A stretch of DNA of 20,513 nt from CAYOXM01 sp964407925 (GCA_964407925.1 CAYOXM010000021.1:1-20513), one strand, 5' to 3'. Counted from the stretch's first letter, positions 7,720 to 13,524 are shown. The notes: generated from the letters alone by a model not told the origin. Program-made: numbers and translations.

Positions 7720-8020
7720 CCCCCACACCTTTCAGGCGTGCGCCGTAATGTACTACGTTTACCTCCTCAAAAGCATGAAAGACGGCCGATGTTACATCGG
7801 CTTTACCCATGACTTAAAGAGGCGGTTTGCGGAGCATAACGCGGCAAGCGTCACTTCAACAAAACGTTCGATTCCGTACGAGCTCATCTATTATGAGGCG
7901 TACAAGTCGAAGACCGATGCCTTACGGCGCGAACGGATGCTCAAGCTTCGTTCCAGGGCTCATGGTCAGTTGAGGCAGAGGATATCAGGTAGCCTATCGG
8001 GCGCCTGAAAGGTGTGGGGG
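7720..8020 (+). mobile_element. Inverted-repeat-bounded GIY-YIG element forming helix P3 of the RNase P RNA
   Basis: CCCCCACACCTTTCAGGCG (7720-7738) is perfectly complementary over 19 bases to 8002-8020. The 263 bases between hold a full GIY-YIG nuclease gene. The outer edges fall exactly where P3 belongs: P2 ends at 7718, and the conserved AGGAAAGTCC of P4 starts at 8021. The element can be read as a mobile nuclease that entered the P3 loop and now supplies the whole stem. The same 13-base arm recurs in the hairpin at 8184-8235 of this RNA. The structure is seen directly; mobility is inferred. Confidence 0.7.
7748..8008 (+). CDS. Single-domain GIY-YIG endonuclease encoded inside RNase P RNA
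   Basis: This 86-residue protein is a complete minimal GIY-YIG domain. It has VYLLKS (4-9) standing for the GIY strand, CYIGFT (15-20) for YIG, KRRFAEHN (24-31) with the catalytic Arg and the conserved His/Asn, and YELIYYEAYKSKTDALRRER (44-63) with the metal-binding Glu (E50). Proteins of this size, in the UvrC N-terminal-like/YhbQ class, are common in Patescibacteria, and relatives include homing endonucleases. The ATG at 7748 is chosen because the domain starts there; an earlier in-frame TTG at 7664 lies before the transcription start. No Shine-Dalgarno is present. The ATG is 9 bases after the P3 5' arm, and the TGA stop (8006-8008) lies inside the 3' arm. Third codon positions are richer in A/T than in neighbouring genes, consistent with acquisition from elsewhere. 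Confidence 0.85.
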   Translation: MYYVYLLKSMKDGRCYIGFTHDLKRRFAEHNAASVTSTKRSIPYELIYYEAYKSKTDALRRERMLKLRSRAHGQLRQRISGSLSGA

Positions 8021-8183
8021 AGGAAAGTCCGAACACCCCTTCAGACGCAAGTTTGGAGGAAGTGGAGAGCCGCTAACGGCGGCCGGGAGCAAGGAATCGA
8101 GCCGTTTCTCGGGTGCGCAAGCGACGAGAAAACCCTCGATGCCCCAAGCCCAGGGAAAGTGCAACAGAAAATACACCGCCTGA

Positions 8184-8235
8184 CCCCCACACCTTTGCAA
8201 TGTTGCAGTTCTGCTACTCTGCAAAGGTGTGGGGG
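8184..8235 (+). repeat. Palindromic repeat in RNase P RNA sharing its arm with the P3 element
   Basis: CCCCCACACCTTTGCA (8184-8199) pairs perfectly over 16 bases with 8220-8235. A 20-base loop contains a small GCAG/CTGC hairpin. Its first 13 bases equal the first 13 of the P3 arm, and both 3' arms are followed by AGG. It sits between the strand that follows GCAACAGA and helix P12 (CCCCGCAAGGGG), where typical type-A RNase P RNA has only a few bases. Confidence 0.85.
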
Positions 8236-8502
8236 GAGGTCCCCGCAAGGGGCCGGGTAAGGTTGAAATCGTGTCCCCAACCTTCAGAAATGAAAGACGG
8301 GGAGCCCGTAGAAATGCGGGCGGGTAAGAGCCCACGCGGGACCGCCCTGAGAAGGGCGCCGTGGAAAACCCTCTCCGGTGCAAGAGCAAGATTTGGTAGC
8401 TCGCATGAGGCCTCGAGCAATCGCGGCCCAAGAGAGATGATCGCCGTACGTCGCGAAAGCGTCGTATACGGAATTCGGCTTATAGGCCAACCATAGAAAA
8501 AG

Positions 8503-8529
8503 CCGCCCTCGCAAGAGGGCGGTTTTTTT
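8503..8529. terminator. Terminator of the RNase P RNA gene
   Basis: CCGCCCTC (8503-8510) pairs with GAGGGCGG (8515-8522) around a GCAA tetraloop and is followed by seven T. An A run precedes the stem, so it may also stop the convergent peptidase gene that ends at 8557. Confidence 0.92.
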
Positions 8530-8556
8530 ATTCGTGCCGGTGCAGTTCGCCGTGAA

Positions 8557-9666
8557 TCACGTAGGCTTCTTGCCATCGAAATTCACGACCATGTACCAGC
8601 GTTCGACCTTGTCGCTGCCGGGACCATCGGTGTCCCACCAGAGCTTCTTGAAGCGCTCGATCGGCATGCGGCGACGTCCGCCGCGGTCGGATTCCGGATC
8701 CATCATCAGGACGTGCGTATCCGAGACGTGGTAGACGACCGAGAAGTGGTCGTCGTCGACGGGTTCCTTGGCGGGGTCGGGGAGCGGGCGGTGCGGGTAG
8801 GAAGGGGAGAACCAGCCGACGATGACCGGCAGCCGCTTCTTTCCCGTCCAGCGGCGCAGTTCGGCGACGGTCCCACCGGACTTGGCGAAAACCGTCGCGC
8901 CGAGCGCCTTCGCTCCGGCGAGCATCCCCGAGTGGTCGGTGCCGTGCTCGAAGGTGGTACCACAGAGTTCGCCGACGCGCATCTCGTCGTAGTCGCGTCC
9001 GAAGAACGAGCAGGCGATCTTCAGGCTCGCGGGCCCGCAGTAGGCGGGGCGCTGCCGGAACGGCTTGAGCCGCAGCGGCTTGTCGCGCGATGCGGCCTTG
9101 CGGCGTTTCAGCTCGGCGACGGTCGCCGACTTGTGCGCGTCGGCGTACGACCAGCCTTTGGCCATCAGCGCGCGTTCGTGCAGCTCATGGAAAAGCGTGT
9201 ACGGGACTTCGCGCGGGTCCTGCCGGACGTCGATCCAGATTTCATTTTTCGGGACGTACGGGTATACGAGGTCGTGCCCGCCGAAGATGAAGCAGGGGTC
9301 GACGTAGCGCCGGACGACTTCGCCGCGGACGTACTTGAGCGTCAGCCGGCCGTGCCGTTTCGTGCGGACGACGAAATCCGGAGGAGCGCCCTTGCGGCAG
9401 AGCTTCTCCTTCAGGTAGGCGCGGACTTTGTCGTACGGCCAGTGCTGCTTCAACTGCTCGATGCGGTGCAGCTCGAGCAGGAACGCCTTCTCCTTGCGGA
9501 AGCGGCGGTCGATCCAGATCTCGTTTTCCGGGATGAACGGCGTCGACATTCCGTCGCGACGGCCTCCGGACGTGGAGAAGGATTCGATGACGTCGAGGTC
9601 GGGGAAGACGTTGCGGATGGCAAAGCCGTCCACGTAGCGGATCTTCTTCTTCTTCCTGTAGGCCAC
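8557..9666 (-). CDS. C39-like cysteine peptidase-family protein with two duplicated N-terminal modules
   Basis: The GTG at 9666 is preceded by AGGAGG with a 7-base spacing, which fixes the start and gives 369 residues. The C-terminal part (about 205-362) looks like a papain-fold C39-type domain: AYCGPASLKIA with C210, DDDHFSVVYHVSDTHVLMMDPE with H307 and D323, plus a Gly/Trp-rich end. The N-terminal part holds two copies of one unit: YVDGFAIRN...IPENEIWID...ELHRIEQL (11-72) and YVDPCFIFG...VPKNEIWID...LFHELHERALMAKGWSY (121-174). Only the second keeps HELHE (160-164). No signal peptide or membrane segment is seen, so a cytoplasmic role is likely, and with no ABC transporter nearby this is not an ordinary bacteriocin exporter. 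A weak promoter (TTGACC overlapping the T run of the trpS terminator) may serve it. Peptidase activity is inferred. Confidence 0.75.
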   Translation of the reverse strand: MAYRKKKKIRYVDGFAIRNVFPDLDVIESFSTSGGRRDGMSTPFIPENEIWIDRRFRKEKAFLLELHRIEQLKQHWPYDKVRAYLKEKLCRKGAPPDFVVRTKRHGRLTLKYVRGEVVRRYVDPCFIFGGHDLVYPYVPKNEIWIDVRQDPREVPYTLFHELHERALMAKGWSYADAHKSATVAELKRRKAASRDKPLRLKPFRQRPAYCGPASLKIACSFFGRDYDEMRVGELCGTTFEHGTDHSGMLAGAKALGATVFAKSGGTVAELRRWTGKKRLPVIVGWFSPSYPHRPLPDPAKEPVDDDHFSVVYHVSDTHVLMMDPESDRGGRRRMPIERFKKLWWDTDGPGSDKVERWYMVVNFDGKKPT

Positions 9667-9736
9667 GGTCCACCTCCTCTCGTCGGAGGATGAAAAAGGA
9701 ACCGTCCTCATCGTGCGGGAAATGCCCATAACGGTC

Positions 9737-9762
9737 AAAACGGGGTCCTTTAGCGGACCCCG
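9737..9762 (-). terminator. Terminator of trpS containing the stop codon
   Basis: CGGGGTCC (9741-9748) pairs with GGACCCCG (9755-9762). On the minus strand the stem is followed by TTTT. The TAA stop of trpS (9752-9750) lies in the hairpin loop, so the last codons form one arm. Confidence 0.85.
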
Positions 9763-10802
9763 ATGATCTTGCGGACGTCTTCCATGGTCGCTTGGGCGAC
9801 TTTGCGGGCCTTTTTTGCGCCCGCATCGAGGATTTCTCGGACCCTTGCCGGCTCCTTCGCGAGCGCCTTGCGCCGTTCGCGGAAGTCGGCGAAGTGTTCG
9901 GCGATGCGCGTCGCGACGAGCTTCTTGAGGTCGCCGTACTTGATGGGCTGGGTCGCGGCGATGCGGTCGGCTTCGTGCGGCTGGCCGAAAATGCGGAGCA
10001 GCGCGAGGAGGTTCCAGACGCCGGCATAGCCGCGACGATCCTCTTCCGGCCGCGACGCGATTTTTTCGAGGAAGTCCTCGGCGCAAGGGTCAAAGGGAAG
10101 CGTGCCCGTCGTCTCGGTGACGGCCTTCTTGAGTTTCGACAGGATGTCTTCCGGCTCGTCGTTGATGTAGATGCACGACTTGTCGCCGTGCGACTTGGAC
10201 ATCTTCTTGAGCGGGTCGGCAAGCGACAGGATTTTCGGCGTGTCAGTGAGTTTCGGCTTGGTTTCGGGGAAGAACGCCGTCTTGTACTTGTTATTGAAGA
10301 ACCGCGCGATGTCGCGGGTGAGCTCCACGTGCTGGACCTGGTCCATGCCGACCGGAACGAAGTCGCCTTTGTACATCAGGATGTCCGCGGCCTGAAGCAC
10401 GGGGTAGTCGAAGATGCCCATGTTCACGTTCTTGTCCTGATGCGCCGCCTTGTCCTTGAACTGGGTCATCCGTTCGAGAAATGACACCGGCGTGACGGTA
10501 TTGAAAATCCAGCACAGTTCGGTGTGCTCGGGGACGTCGGATTGCACGAAAAGCGTGCACTTCTTCGGGTCGATGCCGAGCGCGAGGAGGTCGGTCGCGA
10601 TGTCGAGTACCTGCTGACGTTTTTCGTCGGGATCGTAGTCGCCGGAAATCGAGTGATAGTCGGCGATGAAGAAGTAGGCGTCGAGACCCGAGTCTTGGAG
10701 TTCAAGCCAGTTCCGCTGCGCGCCGCAATAGTTGCCGACGTGCAGTTTGCCCGACGGTTGGATTCCCGACACGATGACCTGTTTCTTCTTGGCAGACGTC
10801 AT
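9750..10802 (-). CDS. trpS: Tryptophanyl-tRNA synthetase
   Basis: This 350-residue class I synthetase charges tRNA-Trp with tryptophan using ATP. The HIGH-equivalent motif is in GIQPSGKLHVGNYCGA (13-28), followed by FIADYHSIS. The tryptophan pocket region is MGIFDYPVLQAADILMYKGDFVPVGMDQVQHVELTRDIA. The KMSKS loop is DPLKKMSKSHGDK, and the usual helical C-terminal anticodon-binding part ends in TMEDVRKIIGVR. The length is normal for the bacterial enzyme. There is no Shine-Dalgarno; the promoter's -10 box ends only 8 bases before the ATG, so the message is probably leaderless. Confidence 0.97.
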   Translation of the reverse strand: MTSAKKKQVIVSGIQPSGKLHVGNYCGAQRNWLELQDSGLDAYFFIADYHSISGDYDPDEKRQQVLDIATDLLALGIDPKKCTLFVQSDVPEHTELCWIFNTVTPVSFLERMTQFKDKAAHQDKNVNMGIFDYPVLQAADILMYKGDFVPVGMDQVQHVELTRDIARFFNNKYKTAFFPETKPKLTDTPKILSLADPLKKMSKSHGDKSCIYINDEPEDILSKLKKAVTETTGTLPFDPCAEDFLEKIASRPEEDRRGYAGVWNLLALLRIFGQPHEADRIAATQPIKYGDLKKLVATRIAEHFADFRERRKALAKEPARVREILDAGAKKARKVAQATMEDVRKIIGVR

Positions 10803-10810
10803 ATGGGGGA

Positions 10811-10839
10811 AGTATAGGGCCTGGAGGTTAAAAGGTTAA
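10811..10839 (-). promoter_or_regulatory. Probable promoter of trpS, giving a leaderless message
   Basis: On the minus strand TTAACC (10839-10834), a 17-base spacer and a perfect TATACT (10816-10811). Transcription would start at or within two or three bases of the ATG at 10802. The -35 box lies in the AGGTTAAAAG repeat array. Confidence 0.55.
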
Positions 10840-10855
10840 GAGGTTAAAAGGTTGA
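10821..10855. repeat. AGGTTAAAAG-type short direct repeats
   Basis: Four imperfect copies of AGGTTAA(A/G) stand in a row between trpS and the RNase J terminator. Beyond the terminator, 10895-10921 holds an imperfect inverted copy (CCTTTTGACCTTTCAACCTTT), so the array could pair around the terminator hairpin. Confidence 0.6.
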
Positions 10856-10864
10856 CCGCGAATC

Positions 10865-10891
10865 GAAAAACAACGGCCTTTCAGCCGTTGT
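10865..10891 (-). terminator. Terminator of the RNase J gene
   Basis: ACAACGGC (10870-10877) pairs with GCCGTTGT (10884-10891). Read on the minus strand the hairpin is followed by five T. It lies 26 bases after the RNase J stop. Confidence 0.85.
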
Positions 10892-10917
10892 CTTTCCACC
10901 TTTTGACCTTTCAACCT

Positions 10918-12795
10918 TTAAACTTCGATGATCACCGGAAGCACCATCGGGCGACGCTTGGTGGCGTGGAAGAGGAACGCGCCGACGTCGTTGCGGATCT
11001 TGTTCCGCAGGTGCTCGTCGAACGCGCCGGACTTGGGGTCCTTGTCCTTGAGGAGCTTCTTCACGAACGCGCGCGAGCGCTCGATGAGCTCCTTGTTCTC
11101 GCGCATGTAGACGAAGCCGCGGGAGATGATGTCGGGGGAGCCGACAAGCGCGCCGGTCTTCTTCTCGATGGTCGCGATGACGACGAACACGCCGTCTTCG
11201 GCGAGCGCCACGCGGTCGCGCAGCACCACGTCGGAGACGTCGCCGACGCCGAGACCGTCGACCATGACGTACTCGCTCGAGACCTTCTCCTTGGTGAGGC
11301 GGGCGCCTTTCTCGTCGAACTCCATTATTTGGCCGTTGTCCGCGACGAAGATGTTCTCGCGCGGGATGCCGACCTCGGCGCCGATGTCCGCATGCGCCTC
11401 GAGGAGGAAGCGGTTGCCGTGGATGGGGACGAGGTACTTCGGCTTGGTGAGCCGCATCATCAGCTTGAGGTCCTCCTGCTTGGCGTGGCCGCCCGCGTGC
11501 ACGTCGAGGTTCTTGTAGTGGAACACCTTCGCGCCCTTGCGGACGAGCGTGTCCTTGAGCGACTGCACGGTGCGCTCGTTGCCCGGGATGACGGACGACG
11601 AGAACACGATACCGTCGCCCGGCTTGATCTTGAGGAAGCGGTGCTCGTCGGTCGCGATGCGCATGAGGGCGGCGTTCTTTTCGCCCTGCGCGCCGGTGCA
11701 GACCACGACGAGTTTCTCGTCGGGGATGCGGCCGTACTCGTGCTCCTCGGCGATGGTGCCGGGCTTGATGTGCATGTAGCCCATCTGGTGCGCGAGCTCG
11801 ACGTTGTTGTTCATGCTCCGGCCCTCGATCATCAGTCGGCGGCCGTACTTTTCGCACAGCCAGATGATCTGCTGGACGCGGGTCAGGAGCGAGCTGAACG
11901 TGCCGATGATGAGGCGGCCCTTGTGGTTCTGGAAGATGCGCTCCATCTCGTCGCTGACGGTCTTCTCGGAGATCTGGTGGCCAGGGCTCTCCGCGTTCGT
12001 CGAGTCGGAGAACAGCGCGAGCGACCCGCGCATGCCGAAGGTGGCGATGTGCGTCAGGTCGGCCGGCTCGTCGTTCACCGGCGAGAAGTCGAACTTGAAG
12101 TCGCCCGTGATGAGGATCGTGCCGTACGGCGTGTGGAGCGCGGCACCGAACGCGTCGGAGATGTTGTGGTTGACGTGAAACGGCTCGAAGGTGAAGTGCC
12201 GGCCGAGCGCGATCTTGGAATCGGCGTCGACGAGCTGGATCTTCAGGTTCTGCGCGTTGCCGAACTCCTCCTGCCGTTTGCGGATGATGCCGGCGGTGAG
12301 GGGCGCGGTGTAGATCGTCGGGAAGCCGAGGCGGCTGATGACGAGCGGGATGCCGCCGATGTGGTCCATGTGGCCGTGCGTCACGACGAGGCCGCGGATG
12401 TTCTTCTCCTTGCCGCGGAACGAGGAGATGTTCGGGATGATGTAGTCAATGCCCGGCATGCCTTCCTCGGGGAACATCAAACCCATGTCGACGATGACGA
12501 TGTCATCGCCGCACTCGAACACGGTGCAGTTGCGGCCGATCTCCTCGAGACCGCCGAGGGCGTAGACCTTCAGCGGGGGAGTGCCCGGCGGGACGACGAG
12601 CGGGGCGGCGGCCGTGGCCGGCGTCTGCCGGCTGGACGGCCTCACGTTCTTTACCGGTTCCTTAGGGCCGGTGCTGCCGCTCGTGAGCGAGCTGCCGGCG
12701 CGATGCCGCGATGGCGGGCGGCCGCCGAAATGGCCTCCCCGGCGCGGCCCCCGATCGCCGTGCGGTCGGGATGTCGTGCGTTTTTCTTCAGTCAT
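10918..12795 (-). CDS. rnj: Ribonuclease J
   Basis: This 625-residue metallo-beta-lactamase/beta-CASP nuclease matures and degrades RNA by endo- and 5'-exonucleolytic cleavage. The zinc-site motif is THGHMDHIGG (H140, H142, D144, H145). Others visible are HVNHNISDAFG, LITGDFKFD, the beta-CASP region LFSDSTNAESPGHQISEKTV...GRLIIGTFSSLLTRVQQII, and PIHGNRFLLEAHADIG. The first 70 residues are an Arg/Gly/Pro/Ser-rich disordered extension (RGPRRGGHFGGRPPSRHRAG). The start is ATG 12795. The frame stays open to an ATG at 12960, but codons there lose the strong GC bias in third positions, so I treat that stretch as leader. The gene follows a strong promoter at 12985-13013 with about 180 bases of untranslated leader. 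Confidence 0.93.
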   Translation of the reverse strand: MTEEKRTTSRPHGDRGPRRGGHFGGRPPSRHRAGSSLTSGSTGPKEPVKNVRPSSRQTPATAAAPLVVPPGTPPLKVYALGGLEEIGRNCTVFECGDDIVIVDMGLMFPEEGMPGIDYIIPNISSFRGKEKNIRGLVVTHGHMDHIGGIPLVISRLGFPTIYTAPLTAGIIRKRQEEFGNAQNLKIQLVDADSKIALGRHFTFEPFHVNHNISDAFGAALHTPYGTILITGDFKFDFSPVNDEPADLTHIATFGMRGSLALFSDSTNAESPGHQISEKTVSDEMERIFQNHKGRLIIGTFSSLLTRVQQIIWLCEKYGRRLMIEGRSMNNNVELAHQMGYMHIKPGTIAEEHEYGRIPDEKLVVVCTGAQGEKNAALMRIATDEHRFLKIKPGDGIVFSSSVIPGNERTVQSLKDTLVRKGAKVFHYKNLDVHAGGHAKQEDLKLMMRLTKPKYLVPIHGNRFLLEAHADIGAEVGIPRENIFVADNGQIMEFDEKGARLTKEKVSSEYVMVDGLGVGDVSDVVLRDRVALAEDGVFVVIATIEKKTGALVGSPDIISRGFVYMRENKELIERSRAFVKKLLKDKDPKSGAFDEHLRNKIRNDVGAFLFHATKRRPMVLPVIIEV

Positions 12796-12978
12796 ACGTA
12801 ATGAAGAGTGCGCGCATGAGCGCGCTGCCGGATAACGGCAAGAAAGCCGTTTCCGGAAACAATTAGGTAATTCAGTTTTCCCTACTGCATGCCCCGCGGA
12901 CGCGTGGTCCTGCGGCGGCGAGAAGTGGAAAGGTGACAAGGCATCTGCATGCGCTGTCATCTGGCCGCTTCTTCATTC
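12796..12978 (-). promoter_or_regulatory. Long structured 5' leader of RNase J mRNA
   Basis: The leader contains CCGG-ATAACGGC...GCCGTTT-CCGG (about 12829-12857), an imperfect 11-bp hairpin with a 6-base loop. Next to the start codon is GCGCGC-ATGA-GCGCGC (about 12811-12826). No Shine-Dalgarno is visible. A hairpin-rich leader on an RNase gene suggests feedback control of the message, as known for RNase E in E. coli; that part is inference. Confidence 0.45.
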
Positions 12979-12984
12979 AGAGGA

Positions 12985-13013
12985 AGTATAACAGAAAGGA
13001 CTTTTTTTGTCGA
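12985..13013 (-). promoter_or_regulatory. Promoter of the RNase J gene
   Basis: On the minus strand TCGACA (13013-13008), a 17-base A/T-rich spacer starting with six A, and TATACT (12990-12985). The predicted start is near 12978. Confidence 0.7.
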
Positions 13014-13103
13014 CCCTTTTGTCTGAATCACCCGGCCGCGCCACGTGAACGGCAGCCTGCGCATGGCCCCGTAAAGCATCCCGCTCCGCGGTCTGCCACG
13101 GGG

Positions 13104-13140
13104 CACGTAAAAACGGCAGACGAGCTGCCGTTTTTACGTG
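13104..13140. terminator. Long perfect hairpin terminating the tRNA-Leu transcript
   Basis: CACGTAAAAACGGCAG (13104-13119) is perfectly complementary to 13125-13140 around a 5-base loop. The core CGGCAG/CTGCCG is flanked by A5 and T5, so it can terminate transcription from both sides. Its right arm overlaps the encoded CCA end of the tRNA by two bases. Confidence 0.8.
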
Positions 13141-13225
13141 GTGCGGTCGGAGGGACTTGAACCCTCATGGGCTTGCGCCCGCTAGCTCCTGAAGCTAGTG
13201 CGTCTGCCAGTTTCGCCACGACCGC
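13139..13225 (-). tRNA. tRNA-Leu (anticodon CAG), with encoded CCA
   Basis: Acceptor GCGGTCG pairs with CGACCGC, followed by A73 and CCA. The D arm is GCGAAACTGGCAGACGC, and the anticodon arm CTAGC-TTCAGGA-GCTAG has anticodon CAG (reads CUG). A class II long variable arm GGGCGCAAGCCC and T arm GAGGG-TTCAAGT-CCCTC are intact. Confidence 0.95.
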
Positions 13226-13336
13226 ACGTTGTTGAGAACTCGATCCGGTCCTCGATCAACCCATCAAGGAACGGAGCGAATCTTCTCGGCGGCACGGAGG
13301 CCCCGCGACTCTGACCTTTTTCAAGGCAGCGCGGGG

Positions 13337-13354
13337 TCCCGCCCGGAGGCGGGA
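13337..13354. repeat. Small palindrome replacing the 3' end of the tRNA-Leu copy
   Basis: TCCCGCC (13337-13343) and GGCGGGA (13348-13354) form a 7-bp hairpin with loop CGGA where T-stem and acceptor strands should be. A further CGCGGGG/CCCCGCG pair (about 13312-13336) lies beyond it, so the 115 bases between the two tRNAs hold only hairpins and no gene. Confidence 0.6.
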
Positions 13355-13426
13355 GACTTGAACCCTCATGAGCTTGCGCCCGCTAGCTCCTGAAGCTAGT
13401 GCGTCCGCCAGTTTCGCCACGTCCGC
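13342..13426 (-). pseudogene. Degenerate second tRNA-Leu (CAG) with disrupted T stem and acceptor stem
   Basis: The first 70 or so bases match the intact tRNA-Leu except for three substitutions, and the anticodon is again CAG. The 3' side does not fit. The T stem GAGGG faces CTCCC (three Watson-Crick pairs, one wobble, one mismatch). The acceptor GCGGACG has no CGTCCGC partner; the best alternative gives five of seven pairs. There is no ACCA. In that place stands a perfect palindrome, TCCCGCC-CGGA-GGCGGGA (13337-13354). A working tRNA seems unlikely unless the 3' end is made by an unusual route. Confidence 0.65.
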
Positions 13427-13458
13427 ATGCCGTTGAATGAACATTCGTTTGCCCACGC

Positions 13459-13521
13459 GGTGAAGCGAGGCAAGCCTCGCAGCTACACGCTTTGTAGCCG
13501 CAGGGCTTGCCCTGCTTCACC
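13459..13521. repeat. Nested palindrome (REP-like) after the peptide-binding protein gene
   Basis: GGTGAAGC (13459-13466) and GCTTCACC (13514-13521) close a 63-base inverted repeat that also pairs AGCTACA with TGTAGCC. Each arm contains its own perfect palindrome: GCGAGGC-AA-GCCTCGC (13465-13480) and GCAGGGC-TT-GCCCTGC (13499-13514). The element starts 4 bases after the stop codon of the upstream gene and could act as terminator or mRNA stabiliser. Confidence 0.8.
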
Positions 13522-13524
13522 ATG

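Larger units (their letters stand above)
7700..8495 (+). ncRNA. rnpB: RNase P RNA (catalytic RNA), interrupted in helix P3 by a GIY-YIG gene
   Basis: RNase P RNA is the ribozyme that trims the 5' leader of tRNA precursors. Visible core: P1 pairs 7700-7710 with 8485-8495 (10 of 11 pairs). P2 pairs GGTGATC 7712-7718 with GATCGCC 8439-8445. The conserved GAGGAAAGTCC lies at 8020-8030. P4 pairs AAG(T)CCGAA 8025-8033 with TTCGGCTT 8474-8481 around the usual bulged U; the pairs differ from those of E. coli in a compensatory way. GTGCAACAGAAA (8159-8170), P12 CCCCGCAAGGGG (8241-8252), GGTAAGAGCCCAC (8323-8335) and GGTGCAAGAGCAAGATTTGG complete the match. A P19-like hairpin sits at about 8446-8469. 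The RNA is about 796 nt, against roughly 350-400 usually. Most of the excess is a 263-nt P3 loop holding a coding sequence and an extra hairpin before P12. Both ends and the terminator fit. Confidence 0.93.

Noticed and set aside
7664..7747. Longer N-terminus for the GIY-YIG protein from TTG at 7664
   Set aside because: It starts upstream of the predicted transcription start and would translate through P1-P3; the domain begins at ATG 7748.
7739..8001. Group I or group II intron in the RNase P RNA
   Set aside because: The insert is almost wholly coding, with no catalytic intron core visible, and the ribozyme core pairs correctly without splicing.
9174..9188. HELHE in the C39-like protein as a zinc-peptidase HExxH site
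   Set aside because: The spacing is H-E-L-H-E, so the fifth residue is Glu, not His; the motif does not meet HExxH.
10852..12801. 649-codon open frame on the + strand opposite RNase J
   Set aside because: The opposite strand has all RNase J motifs; this frame is an antisense shadow rich in VLEDAL-type sequence without a family match.
12796..12960. RNase J start at ATG 12960
   Set aside because: The 55 extra codons lack the strong GC bias at third positions and overlap two hairpins. A start at 12795 already gives a typical basic extension.
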